Below are positions 34,986 to 46,379 of a stretch of 64,000 nt of DNA, one piece after another. A program made the position numbers and the translations under genes. The notes beneath the pieces were generated by a model. It was not told the DNA's origin. It made no database searches and was given only the letters and a program-made list of their open reading frames with translations. This DNA comes from Avena insularis. Taxonomy: Eukaryota > Streptophyta > Magnoliopsida > Poales > Poaceae. The stretch covers positions 233,022,292-233,086,291 of the forward strand of contig CM042687.1 of the NCBI GenBank assembly GCA_023614405.1. Direction: 5' to 3'. Numbering within the stretch: the stretch's first letter is position 1; every line of letters begins with the position of its first letter.

Positions 34986-36542
34986 TGATACGTCAAAAAT
35001 GTATCTATAATTTTTGATGTTCCATGCTTGTTTAGTATCTACTTTGCTTTGCTTTGTCTACACTTTGAGGTGTTTTTATATGTTTTATGGACCAACCTAT
35101 TAACAAGATGCCACAGTGCTAGTTGACTGTTTTCTTCTGTTTTTGGTTCCAGAAAAAGCAGAAAATCAATATTCTCGGAATTGGACGGGACAAAAGCCAA
35201 ATTCAATATTTTACCGTGGGGAACACAGAGCCAGAATATGAGACGGAGGAGAGCCACCAGGGGGCCACACCCTTGCAAGCTTTGGCCAAGCGCGCTGAAA
35301 GCGAGGCTGCGGCCACCCTGGGTGCCCTCCTGCCTCGCCTCTTCGCCTATAAGAAGCCGCCAATACCAAAATCCTAAGTACCCGATCAATCTTCCACGAA
35401 ACAGTCCGTAGCCGCCGCCACCATCGTCCCTAGATCGGGGGGATCTGAAGTTCTTCACGCCACCCTGCCGAAGGGGAGATCATCCCGGAGGCCTTTTTCA
35501 TCATCATACCAGCCTCCGGTATGAAGCGTGACTAGTTCCTCCTTGGACTACGGGTCCATGTAATAGTTAGATGGTTGTCTCTCCTCTCTTGTGCTACCAT
35601 GTTTAGATCTTGTGATCTCCGGTCATGATCAAGATCATCAGTTTGTAATCATGCATGTTGTTTGTGGGGATCCGATGGATATTGAGATTACTATGTCAGA
35701 TCGATTAATGGTTCTATATTATTGATTCTATCATGTCTGTGTTTTTTTTGATCTTGCATTCTCTCCGTTTCTAGTAGCTATCTTCGCCAAGTAGATGCTA
35801 GTGACTTCTAGAGGGAGTATTTATGCTCGATAGTGGGTTCATGCCTCTATTTAATCTGGGGAAGTAACAGAAATCTCTAAGGTTGTAGATGTGCTGTTGC
35901 TACTAGGGGGAAAATAATGGTCTCTTGTTCATGGAACAAGTGGATTGTTTACCTTACACACTTTGCTTAAAGCAGTTATCCGTTGCTTGCAACTTAATAC
36001 TAGAGGGGGTTCGGATGATACCTGAAGGTGGATTACTTGTCATACATGAAGTTGGATGGCGGTCTATGTATCTTGTTGTATTGCCCAATCAAATCTGATA
36101 GGATGATGAATGTCTAGTATTGCATTGTTATGCCTTGCCCAGTCCTGTCAATTACCCCGTTGTAATTTGTTTACCCAGCATGTTTGTTTATCTTAAGGAG
36201 AACACCTCTAGTGAACTATGGACCCCGGTCCAATCTTTACCATTGATACATCTTCCATTGTTCCTGTTTACTTTCTGCAAACCACCATTACCTTCCATTC
36301 CATACAGTTAATCCTTTATTTTTGGCAAACCGGTGAGATTGACAACCTCATTGTTCATTGGGGCAAAGTCTTGAGTTTGTGTTGTGCAGGTTTTCAAGTT
36401 GCTAGGAACAACTTTGGGTCATTTCCTTCCTCCTAATGGTTCGATAACCTTTGTTTCTTTCTGAGGGAAGACTTGCTGCTGTGGTCATCATACCTTCCTC
36501 TTGGGGTCTCCCAACGAAGCTCTAATTGATCTGAGCGCATCA
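34986..36542 (+). repeat. Athila-lineage right LTR (1557 bp), shared by two element copies
   Basis: It starts TGATACGTCAAAAATG and ends GAGCGCATCA, the same length as the left LTR within one base, with scattered differences. On its left is a polypurine tract (so it is a 3' LTR) and on its right a primer site (so it is also a 5' LTR). Confidence 0.9.
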
Positions 36543-36606
36543 AGCTGTTTTCTGGCGCCGTTGCCGGGGAGGCTAAGGACGGCTTCACAAGGGGAGTCCT
36601 TCACAA
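36543..36606 (+). other. Second tRNA-Asp primer site and start of a truncated second Athila interior
   Basis: TGGCGCCGTTGCCGGGGA lies at 36553-36570, and the following GGCTAAGGACGGCTTCACAA matches the leader after the left LTR (16371 on). The match stops near 36606, where another LTR family begins. This is the start of a second interior, lost apart from about 64 bases. Confidence 0.85.
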
Positions 36607-37727
36607 CCCAGGAAACTTAGAGATTGAACATGTTTCTCGTACAGTGGCTTCCGTGTACAGCCACATGCTAAATGGGCTCTGGCTTAGTCAACTACATAGT
36701 GGAAGTCCCATGCATTGGCATCTTCAGGTTAACTAGATTTGTGTAAGGGAGCAACCCTACATTTGTGCCTGGTAGACAAGCTAGCATTTTGTATTGGGAG
36801 GACTCCTACGGAAAGACTTTGTCACATTCTCAATCTGCCAGTACTCCATCTTGCTGAGTACTTATCCAGCGGCCACTGGTGGCATCAAGATGAGATTGTG
36901 TCATGTGGGTAAAGTGTACAACTTCTGCAAAAGATAATAAAATCTAAGTACTTAGCCGTGTCCCCGGTTATGGACAATACTGAGCAACTAAGGCCTGAAG
37001 CTATGGAAGATCTCGACACTCTAATTTCTAAAAGAAAACTTTTAAAACTTGATGCACTTGGGGTTACCAAGGTGCTCAAGAGATTTTGCTTAAAGCTTGA
37101 TGCACTTGGGGTTACCAAGGAGCTCAAGAGGTTTTGTTGAAAAACTTGTTACACTTGGGGTTACCAAGGTGTGCAAGGAGATTTTGTTAACACCTTAAAC
37201 ACTTGGGTTTCGCCAAGGGATTTTCAAAGACTTGATCAAAGTTTTAAAAGACCATTTTGAAAAGTCAGGTTAAAATATTGCTTTATGCAAATAAGCCTAA
37301 AACTCTACTTAGCCAAATTGCATGTAATGGTAGGATCCACATATATTCAACATAGTAGTGAAACTTGCCAATACAATTCAAATGTATTGACCCTTGTGGC
37401 TGTAACTTGTAATGTTGCAGGTTTGATTGTTTTAGTCAAGATTGATTGATTAGGATTACAAAGTCTACAACCAACATCTGCCTGTGGCACTTTGAAGATG
37501 AAGGACCAATGCTTATAGTTATTCCGCTGCAATGTATTGTAATAGCCAAATGAGCTATGTAAAGATGTAATAAAATTATGTTATTCCTGGTTATAAAGTT
37601 ACATTTTGACCTTTGTTTCTTGATATTACATCTAAACTGTGGATGCTAGCTATTGATCCAGGGACTAGCATTGTAAACACAGGGGACACCACCTTATGTT
37701 AATAAAGGTTGGGACACTCCCTTTACA
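36607..37727 (+). mobile_element. Truncated large LTR (relative of the 4.4-kb family), opposite orientation
   Basis: From about 36900 this matches the reverse complement of 41875-42540: AAATCTAAGTACTTAGCC, then GGTTTGATTG..., GCCTGTGGCACTTTGAAGATG and ATCCAGGGACTAGCATTG. It ends GGTTGGGACACTCCCTTTACA at 37727, equivalent to the TGTAAGGTTCCC end of the large LTR. Its other end is missing. Short open frames here are not genes. Confidence 0.7.
37048..37215 (+). repeat. 48-bp direct repeat, three copies plus a decayed fourth
   Basis: CACTTGGGGTTACCAAGG recurs at about 37056, 37104 and 37153 (period 48-49), followed by a weaker CACTTGGGTTTCGCCAAGG near 37200. The units lie inside the truncated LTR. 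The translated frame repeats LDALGVTK.LKRFCLK, which is a property of the repeat and not evidence of a gene. Confidence 0.8.
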
Positions 37728-39685
37728 GTACATGAGCTATCCCATAACCAAAATGACAAGGCAAGCAGACAATAAGCATCTCAGCAATCTTCTTATTTAC
37801 CATGGGAATATTGTGTTTTTTTCTCTCTTTCCTCTTTTCTCAATGTGTCTCTCTTTTTTTATAAGTAGAATGCTTCATAGATGTCACTATGGTGATGCTG
37901 CTAGTTTCCATGATTAGGCATGGCTTAGCCTAGCGGCCCCGGTGTTTCTCTAACACAGGATACAAACTCCATGGTCTTACAAGTTCCCGCTTTATTTCAC
38001 ACCGGTGAAATCCATAGACAAAAGAGTATGATATATCAACTGAGTACAAAGTACAAGTGCAATGTTGAAAGCGTTCCCTGTGACAACACGGTTCTGCTAA
38101 TTCCAACGTATAAGTGCAAGCATATACAACATGGATGACACAATGGTTCAAGTTTATTAGGGGCAAATAATATAAAGTGTGCCATCAAGTTTGTGAGGGC
38201 TTTAATCACTAAGTTTTCACATAACAAAATAGTTTTTAATTGGAAGATAGCTGAAAACAAGAATATACTTGGAACGGTGTAACACACCATGCATAGGATT
38301 TTATAGTGGACACTATGGAAAAACTTGGTTTATTGGGAGTTGGATGCATGAGTAGAACTTACTCATACAAGTGGAGGCTAGAAAAAGACTGGGAGGAACC
38401 AACTAAGAGAGCATAATGGCCATAATCATGCAGAGTAACAAAGCATTACTAATCAAAGCATAGAGTGGTACTACAAGTCAAGGACTAAATGATCATAGAG
38501 GCTATGGTGACTTGTTCATAGTCATAACATGGTGTGAGCATGTGCCAAGTCAACCCAAGCATAGCATCAAAGGAGAATATCACAATACTGTGCTTTTGCA
38601 TGCTAAAACAACGCATAATTTCTTCAAGGCACACTAAGCAATACGAATTGTTTGGAACAAGACATTATACAACAATAATCACTAAGAATAAGGTCAAAAC
38701 AACATCTAGCATGTCATGCTAAATTCTAAGTCACAGTCAATGCAAGCTCCTCTTGCACTTACAAGCAAGAACTTACTACTCCTTTCCAACACTAAGAAAC
38801 TTATTTGCAAAACAACACAGCGAGAACGGGGGTCCAAACTACTAAATAAAAATAAACCACCTAAGCAAAGCAAAACAAAACTAAGACGCTCCAAGAAGAA
38901 CACAACTATGCATGAAACAATAAAAACAAAGTGTCTAGACAGACCTGAGCTTTTAATGATGAAGAAGGGGATGCCTTGGGCATCCCCAAGCTTTGATGCT
39001 TGTACCTCTTGGATATTTCTTGGGGTGACACCGGGGTGGCATCCGCAAGCTTGAGATTTTGTCCATTCTTCATCTCATTGCATCATTATCTCTCTACACC
39101 TGAATTTTTTTCTTTCATACAAAACTTCACACAATCTTCATTAGTAACATTAGTGTATTCAAAAGATATAAGACCTCTGGCAAAGCTTTGAAACAGCAAG
39201 GCTTTTCACTAAAAACATAAGCTACTCTAGTAACTCCTTCAAAAAGCTCAATTTCCCAAAAAGAACCCAAAAAGGAATCAATTAGAAGCAAATGCAAATA
39301 ATGGCAGAAATCTATCAAAACAGACCAGCAGGTAGAAACCAATTTTTTTGAACGTCTTCTGTTTCTCAAATAAAAAAGTATTGAACTAACCAAAGTTAGC
39401 TAACATACTGGGGGATTTATTTGTAAATTTTGAGCTCAATTCGAGGAACAGATACTCCTCACGAATATTTTTGGTGGAGGACAGAAATCTATTTCGGGAC
39501 AGCAACTCCCCAAATCTTACTTCCCTCTCATTAGAGGTTATTCTTGGCACAAAAAGTAAACAAAAAGGATAAGGAGAGGTCATTACAAAAGTAATAACTT
39601 CCAAGACTCAAGGAAACTCTTGGGTTATCTCCCAACAAGTACTTTTCTTTAACGCCTTTAAGTTAGGCACAAGAAGTAAGAAGAA

Positions 39686-40604
39686 TCAAGTATTTTCAAA
39701 TGAAGCATTACCTCTCTTGTTCTTTCCTTTCTTACCTTTCTTCTTCTCTTTAGGGAAGATATGATTGCTTACCGGACGAGAAAAGTGCATAATGCCCTTT
39801 CCCAGATCTATTATTTCTCCAAGGTGTTTCAATAGGGATCTTCCAAGTGTGATCTATCCTTTGCCTACACATTCAATAACAAGATAGTCCATAGACACCA
39901 TTTTCCCTAAGATTTTTTTAAACACACCTTCAGCTATTCCAATGGGCAATAAAGTGGAATTATTAGTAAGAGAGATTTCTTCTCCTCCTTCAGAAAGCCC
40001 CCAAAGATTCAAAGAATCATAAATATCTTCAGGCATGAGACAAAATTCAGACATAATATCACAGCGAGCATCAAAAAGTGTAGTATTTATAGAGACTTTG
40101 ATTGTGGGAAACCACTTTGAAGGCTCAGAATTTATGGGAACATAATCATGGTAAGCCCTAAGTGTGTGATAGAAACTATTCATAGCAGCAATACTAGTAT
40201 CAAGAGTGTTCAACCTAGCAAAAATATTTGTGAAAGAGGAATCAGACTTGCCAGGTGTATCATAAATTGCAATCAACTTCTTTATGGCATCAAAAGCTTT
40301 ATCCTCACTACATTGAAAAATATCTGTTTTCAGCCACAACATCCAAAGCATATCTATAACGAAGAGCAATACCGCGGTAGAAACTATTGATAACCATGCT
40401 AAGACTCATCTTAGGCTCATTTTCCCTTTGGAAAGTAGTGATTCTAGACCAAGACTCTTTAAAACTCTCTTCACTTTTTTGCTTAAAAGTAAAGATCTCT
40501 TCGAAAGGTGTAATAGAGATTGGCCCCAAACCAGACATGGTAGCAACTAGGGTAGGAACTAATTTTTTTGTGTTTTTGAAAAAGATCCAAACAAAACCAA
40601 GCAA
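39686..40604 (-). pseudogene. Athila-lineage gag-protease relic, truncated gag and altered protease
   Basis: The segment starts with ISITPFEEIFTFKQK, then FKESWSRI, MVINSFYRGIALRYRYALD (gag remnant), then, after a frame change near 40330, KAFDAIKKLIAIYDTP. The protease-like part reads WFPTIKVSINTTLFDARCD, then IMSEFCLMPEDIYDSL. The usual box is CDLG(A/S)S.....MP; here the Gly after Asp-Xaa is Met (CDIMSEF), so catalytic function is doubtful. A TAG at 39854, where CAG fits, interrupts ITLGRSLLKHL, and the reading ends ASFENT at 39686, the same ending as the first element (21172). A protein of this form could at most be structural. Confidence 0.75.
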
Positions 40605-40679
40605 AGAAAACTAAGCAAACTAAAAACAAAGTAAAGAGAAAGAAAGTGGAGGACTCCCCTTGTGAAGACGTCCTTAGCC

Positions 40680-40697
40680 TCCCTGGCAACGGCGCCA
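40680..40697 (-). promoter_or_regulatory. Primer-binding site, tRNA-Asp type (minus element)
   Basis: The minus strand reads TGGCGCCGTTGCCAGGGA, one mismatch from the tRNA-Asp complement, 10 bases from the LTR end CATCA at 40708. Confidence 0.85.
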
Positions 40698-40707
40698 GGA
40701 AACTTGT

Positions 40708-41803
40708 TGATGACTCCTTGGTGACGCTAGAGAACTTGGTGCTTGATGTGGAGTCTTGTTGGGAACCCCAAGAGCAAGGTGTGAAGCAGCACAACAGCAA
40801 GTTTTCCCTTAGTAGATACCGAGGTTATCGAACCAGAAGGAGGAAGGAAACGTCACACAGGCGTTGCAAGCAACACGGAGACCTGCACAACACAAACTCA
40901 ATACTTTGCCCCAATGAATCAGTGAGGTTGTCAAGCTCACTGGTTTGCTGTAACAAAGGATTAAACATATGGTGTGGAAGGTAACGGTTTGCAGCAAGTA
41001 AACAAGTAAAAGTGGAAGATGTATCAATGGTAAAGATTGGACCGGGGTCCATAGTTCACTAGAGGTGCTCTCCTTAGATAAACAACATGGCATGAAGGGT
41101 AAACAAATTACAGTAGGGCAATTGATAGGAACTGATCAAGGCATAACAATGCAATTACTAGTCATAAAGATCCTATGAGATTCGATTGGGAAATCCAACA
41201 ATATACATAGACCGCCATCCAATTACATCTATGACTACAAGTCCACCTTCAGGTTATCATTCGAACCCCCTCTAGTATTAAGTTGCAAGCAACAGACAAC
41301 TGCTTTAAGCAAAGTGTGTAAGGTAAACAGTCCACATGTTCCATGAACAAAAGACCGTTGTTTTCTCCCTAGTAGCAACAGCACATCTACAACCGAAGAG
41401 ATTTCTGTCACTTCCCTTTGAAACAAGAGGCATGAACCCACTATCGAGCATAAATACTCCCTCTTGGATTCACTAGCAACTACTTGTCCAAGATAGCTAC
41501 TAACAACGGAGAGCATGCAAGATCACAAACAACACAGACATGATAGAATCATAAATACAAAACCATTAATCAACCAACATAATAATCTCAATATCTATCG
41601 GATCCCCACAAACACAACATGCATGATTACAAATAGATTAGATCTTGATCATGAATGGATCTCACAAGATCTATACATGAAAGCAGAAAGGAGGAGATAC
41701 AACCATCTAGCTACTACATGGACCCATAGTCCAAGGTGGAACTATTCACGCATCATACCGGAGAGAAGACCTCCGGGATAATCTCTCCTTCAGCAGTTTG
41801 AGT
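40708..41803 (-). repeat. Athila-lineage 5' LTR, inner part (minus strand)
   Basis: It matches the last 1.1 kb of the LTR at 14787-16342 in inverted orientation, for example the block with CATCCCGGAGG (here near 41765-41785) and CTTAAAGCAGTT (here near 41300). The first about 440 bases of the same LTR lie at 52418-52865. The two parts add to about 1.54 kb, the length of the family's LTR. Confidence 0.85.
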
Positions 41804-41874
41804 TGCTTTTTACATGTTTTCTGGTACTAACCTATTAACAAATCCTACAGGCAACACAATGCTCTGATACCATC
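41804..41874. other. Rearranged junction: inverted LTR scrap plus a second primer site of the large element
   Basis: 41804-41842 is a scrap of Athila LTR (CTTTTTACATGTTTTCTGG, then TACTAACCTATTAAC) in plus orientation, opposite to its neighbour. 41843-41874 is identical to 47982-48013, the interior beside the right 4.4-kb LTR, including the tRNA-iMet primer site GCTCTGATACCA. So primer-site sequence follows both LTRs. The two pieces share ACAA at the join. Confidence 0.75.
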
Positions 41875-44800
41875 TGTAAGGTTCCCAACCTTTAATAAGG
41901 TAGAGATCCCTGTGTTTACAATATTAGTCCCTGGATCAATAGCTAGCATCCACAGTTAAGATGTAATATCAAGAAACAAAGGTCATAATACAACTTTATA
42001 ACCAGGAATAAAATAATTTATTACATCTTACATAGCTCATTTGGCTAGCTCATTACAATGCAGCAGAATATAACAACAGCATGGGGTCCTTCATCTTCAA
42101 AGTGCCACAGGCAGACATGTTGGTTGTAGACTTGTAATCCTAATCATTAAACTTCACTAATATCAACAAACCTGCAACATAACAAGTTACAGCCACAAGG
42201 GTCAATACATTTGAATTGTATTGGCAAGTGATACTATGGTAGTATGGTGGTAACTATCATCTATATGCATTTGGCTATGTGGAGCTTAGGCTTGCTTTGG
42301 TCAAAATAGATTTTTCCTTATCATTTGAAAACACTAAGTTTTTGCTTGACAAAATCACCCAGGGCATCTCCCAATAGAAATTGGTGATCCTTTAACCCTT
42401 GTTCAACCACAAGTTTTTAACTTAGAAATTGGGATAAGGAGATTTTTGATAGCTTCCATGTCTTGATGCTCATATTGTCCTTTGCCAGGGACATGGCTAA
42501 GTACTTAGATTTTACACTCTTCAGAGGTGGTGCACTTTCCCCACAAGACTTGGTTTCACCAAGACAAGATCTTTCAGAAGCCTTCCCTTAGACCAGAATG
42601 GACGCGCTCCAACCTATCATTCCCCTACCACCAACTGTCCATTTGGCTAAGTTATTGCAACCTATATGATCCAGGCAGAGCCCATAATGCCAAGTGGCTG
42701 CACTTGAAGCTTCTCAACATTTGACATCTCAAATATCTTTGTTCCTGGGTGGCCATCCACAAGTGAGATACACAGGGTAAACCATAGAAATGGGCCTTGT
42801 GAACCACTCAACACAAACCATTCCTTCCATTCCACCCAGGTGATTCATTCACTTAGTTGTTTTATTAAACAAAACACAAGTCCATAGACTTCGAAATATT
42901 TCATAGCATGAATATATATTCCACCCTTGTTTTCTACTAGCTAAGCTAAGCATGATAGTAGTAGGAATCTTAACTTAGGAAATTCTACTAAGGTTTCATC
43001 TACTAGGATTTCCCATGGCATAGTTTACACTTAGCAAAATTCCATGCAAGTCCTACTTAGAAATATCACTAATGCATAGTGAAAATAATGGGACAAAAGT
43101 ATGAAGCATCACTTGCCTTTTTGGTAGATAGTATAAGTTCACTCCTTGTCCTTGCAACAATCACACTCTTCAAGACACTACAATTCAATCAAGCAAGGCA
43201 CAATTTCAATCTACCAATCAAGCAAAACATCACATAAAATAATAAAAACAAAGCAATGCATGCAAGCATGCAAAAGATTGTTTTATTTGAAAAAGTGGTT
43301 TCTTATGGTTCATAAACATTTGAAAACACCTAATGGTCATTTTATAAAGTGGCAAAATCATTTGCAAAAAGGTTTTACTTCATAAACCATTTTTAAATCA
43401 AGTCATTATTTTATGTGGTTGAAAATGCCTTTAGCAAAGCAATAATGTTTTATAGGGTTCACAAAATATGTTTTCAAAACATAAAACCTTGTGCTTAGGG
43501 TCAGAGAGTTTAAAACAAAACATTTCCCAAAGGTTTTATTCCAAAACCATTTTTAATAATTAAACCATATTTTTATTTGACTAGAAATGGTTTAAATCAA
43601 AAGTTTATTATTTTGCTTCACCAATTATGTTTTTGAAACCACAAATTGATTTCTATGGTCAGCAGGTTCAAAACACACCATTTGCCAAAGGTTTTATCTA
43701 AAAAATCATTTTAGAACAAATTTTATATTCTAAACATGCATACACAAGTTTCTACAAAAACAATCCATTTAACAAAAGAATTTTACTAAACAAAGTATAT
43801 GGTCAGAAAGTACTTGTTTTGCTGAATCCATTGATATAAAATTTGCAAAATTTGGACGTGTGGTTTGAAAGTTATGAATTTTACAAAATTGAACCTCTAA
43901 TAGAAAAGTTTCTGTTTTTAAAACAAAGTCTGAGCCATGTGGCTAGTTGCTATTCGCTGGTACCAGTTCGTTCGGATCATGCATTGAGGACCGCAGGATT
44001 TAAAGTGAATCGTGCGGTGCAGGATCGATCTTACCCCTTCGAGCTAATGTTCTATCGTGACCATCTGATCAAAATCCAACGGCGCATAGCACGATTGCCA
44101 ACTAGTGGCGACGCTGGCGGCGGCAGGTGGCGGCGGCGTGTCTGGTGGCGGTGGTTCAGTGAGTCTAGGAAGCGAGGGAGTGAAGGGAGGTTCTCACCGA
44201 GTTCGCGGTGTCGTGGGGGAGCTCAAGGTGCCTTCTGTTTGTCGAGGCGCTGAGTTGCGAGGATTGCTCGCCAAGAGGTGTCTCGGGGATCGCACTGCTG
44301 TCGTTGAGGGCGACGCTACGGAACACGAGGGAGCAAACGGAAGATGTGGTTAGCATTGTATGCGAGTCACGGACATGTGTGCATCAAAAGGAGGGCAAGG
44401 GGGGTCTGGTCTCACTGGTAGTGTTAAATCGGATCGGGAGGCGATGGCGATGTCGTGATGCGTCGTTGTCGAGGTTCTAGGGCGCGCGGGGACGAGCTGG
44501 CGCTACGGGGAGGTTCGCCAGGAGGTGGGGATCACGTGAGCGTGGTCGAGGAGGCAAGGGGCAGCGAGGGGCTGCCGGAATCGCTGGTGGAGCTCGCCGG
44601 AGCAGAGGGCGGTGCAGGGGGAAATTGAGCAGCCTGGGGGCGCGCTAGGGTGGGGGACTGAGGGGGAAACGGAGAGGGGATGCTGGCGCTTAAGATAGCA
44701 TGGTCGCGGGGTGGAGTAACGCAGGCAGTAAAGAGTATTGACGCCGGCTTCAACGGCCAGAAACGGCGAGGAGGAAAGAGGGGCGCGGTCAGCGGCGGGT

Positions 44801-46270
44801 GAAGACGATGGTGAGGTGGCGGTGGGGTCGTCTGGCAGCGAGAGAGAGAGTGTGGGGGTGGGGTCCATCGGTCAGTTGCTGAGCGGGTGCAGGCGATGGT
44901 GCGAATCGTTTTTCTCGCGGGGTGGGTAGATGGGCTAACTGGGCCTTAGTGGGATGCCAGATGGGTTGGGTCTGTTTTATATTTTTTTGTACTGTTTTGC
45001 TTTTCTTTTTCTATCCTTATTTTTCTGTTTTGATTTTGTTTAATCTATTCAAACACTCATTTGAATTCAAATCTTTGCCTAATTTTGTGAAGAATCAAAT
45101 GCTGATTAATAGTATATTCTGAAGTCAATTTTGGGAATAAAACTTTATTCTTTTGGGGTCTTTTAATTATTTAAATTAGGCCATTGTATTTACTCAAATA
45201 AGATTTAATAATATTTTCAAACACCATTTAAATTCTTAAACCTTCCAAATCTTTTCAGTAGGTTTTTATTTGTTTAATAGGGGGTCAAATAATTCATCTT
45301 GAATTATTTGGAAAGTATTTAATATGATTCATAAATCATTTGAATTGGGTATTTGTTTTAATTCCTATGGAATTAAATATAGTTTTAATTCCCTAAATTT
45401 TATTTGGAAGATTTATTTTATTTAAGTTAATTAAACAACTTTTATTCCACTTGGGTAAATTCCAAAATACTATTTTCTCATGCATTATATAATTATTCTT
45501 ATTAGAGATTTGTCTTTATTAAAATAGGGATAGAATGGTTAATGCCATTTTATTTTATTTTGGAAATTCTTTATCCTTTTATTTTATTTGGATTTGGATT
45601 CTATTCATTCCATTTGCTTAATGGATTAGGCCAAGATTTAATTTGGTCTTTAAATAATCCTTATTTAATATTTCTTTCTTCATCTTATAAAATCTATATC
45701 TTTTTATTTATAAAACCAAACTTGGTTATTCCAATTTGTAAAATCTTATTTGAGATTTATTTATCCTTTTAAATAACTTTAGGGTTATTTTCTCACCATT
45801 TGGTATGGATTTATAGATAGGTTCTTTATTAGCTTTGGAAAATTAAATATCCTTATCTTATTAAATTCATAAGATTTTATCTATGGCTCCAAATTAAGTG
45901 AAACCAATTTATATGGTTTTATAATATTTCCATTTGTCATTCTTAATCATTTTGAAATGTTTGATGATAAATTTTTATATGGATCAAATCCATAGGTTTG
46001 GAGATAACTTGGAAATGATTTTATCCCATTAGGGTTTAGGGTTTGGATTTATTTTCCAAGTGTTTAAATTTCCAGATGCATTTTATGAGGAATGCATTCC
46101 ACTTGATTTGAATTTAGTTGGATTCAAATGTTAACCAAAGTTTGTTCAAGATGGGATTTTTAAGTTTCCATTTAGAAACAAAGTTTCTTTTCACCCTGAT
46201 TTTCAACAATAATTTATTTTGTTTATTTATTTTTCACATTACAATATTTTGAAAATCTTGGGATGTGACA
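41875..46270 (-). repeat. 4.4-kb LTR, left copy (3' LTR)
   Basis: It starts TGTAAGGTTCCC and ends TCTTGGGATGTGACA on the plus strand. The layout is AT-rich (41875-43950), GC-rich (43950-44950), AT-rich (44950-46270). Open frames inside, such as the Ser/Pro-rich one at 44503-44868 (-), lack known domains. Confidence 0.93.
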
Positions 46271-46379
46271 GGCTACCACCCTTAAAATAAATCTCATCCC
46301 GAGATTTGGGGAGGCTAGGGGTTACAAGTTGGCTCAAAGCAACTAGGGTACTACCACCCTTAAAAATTTTCCAACTAGA

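Larger units (their letters stand above)
37728..41803 (-). mobile_element. Second Athila-lineage element, minus strand, 3' part missing
   Basis: Reading on the minus strand: LTR remainder (41803-40708), tRNA-Asp-type primer site (40697-40680), a gag-protease relic (40604-39686) and a non-coding 3' region (39685-37728) that matches 21180-23019 and 34101-34230 of the first element. The 3' LTR is gone; at 37727 a large-LTR fragment abuts. The first part of its 5' LTR lies at 52418-52865, beyond a 10.5-kb insertion. Gag and protease differ clearly from the first element, so this is a sister subfamily sharing LTR and 3' region. Confidence 0.8.

Noticed and set aside
41843..41874. Target-site duplication of the 4.4-kb-LTR element
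   Set aside because: The 32-base match to 47982-48013 is the element's own interior with the primer site, not host target sequence.
43843..44480. Plus-strand ORFs in the GC-rich block as host genes
   Set aside because: The block is part of both 4.4-kb LTRs, and the frames differ between the two copies.
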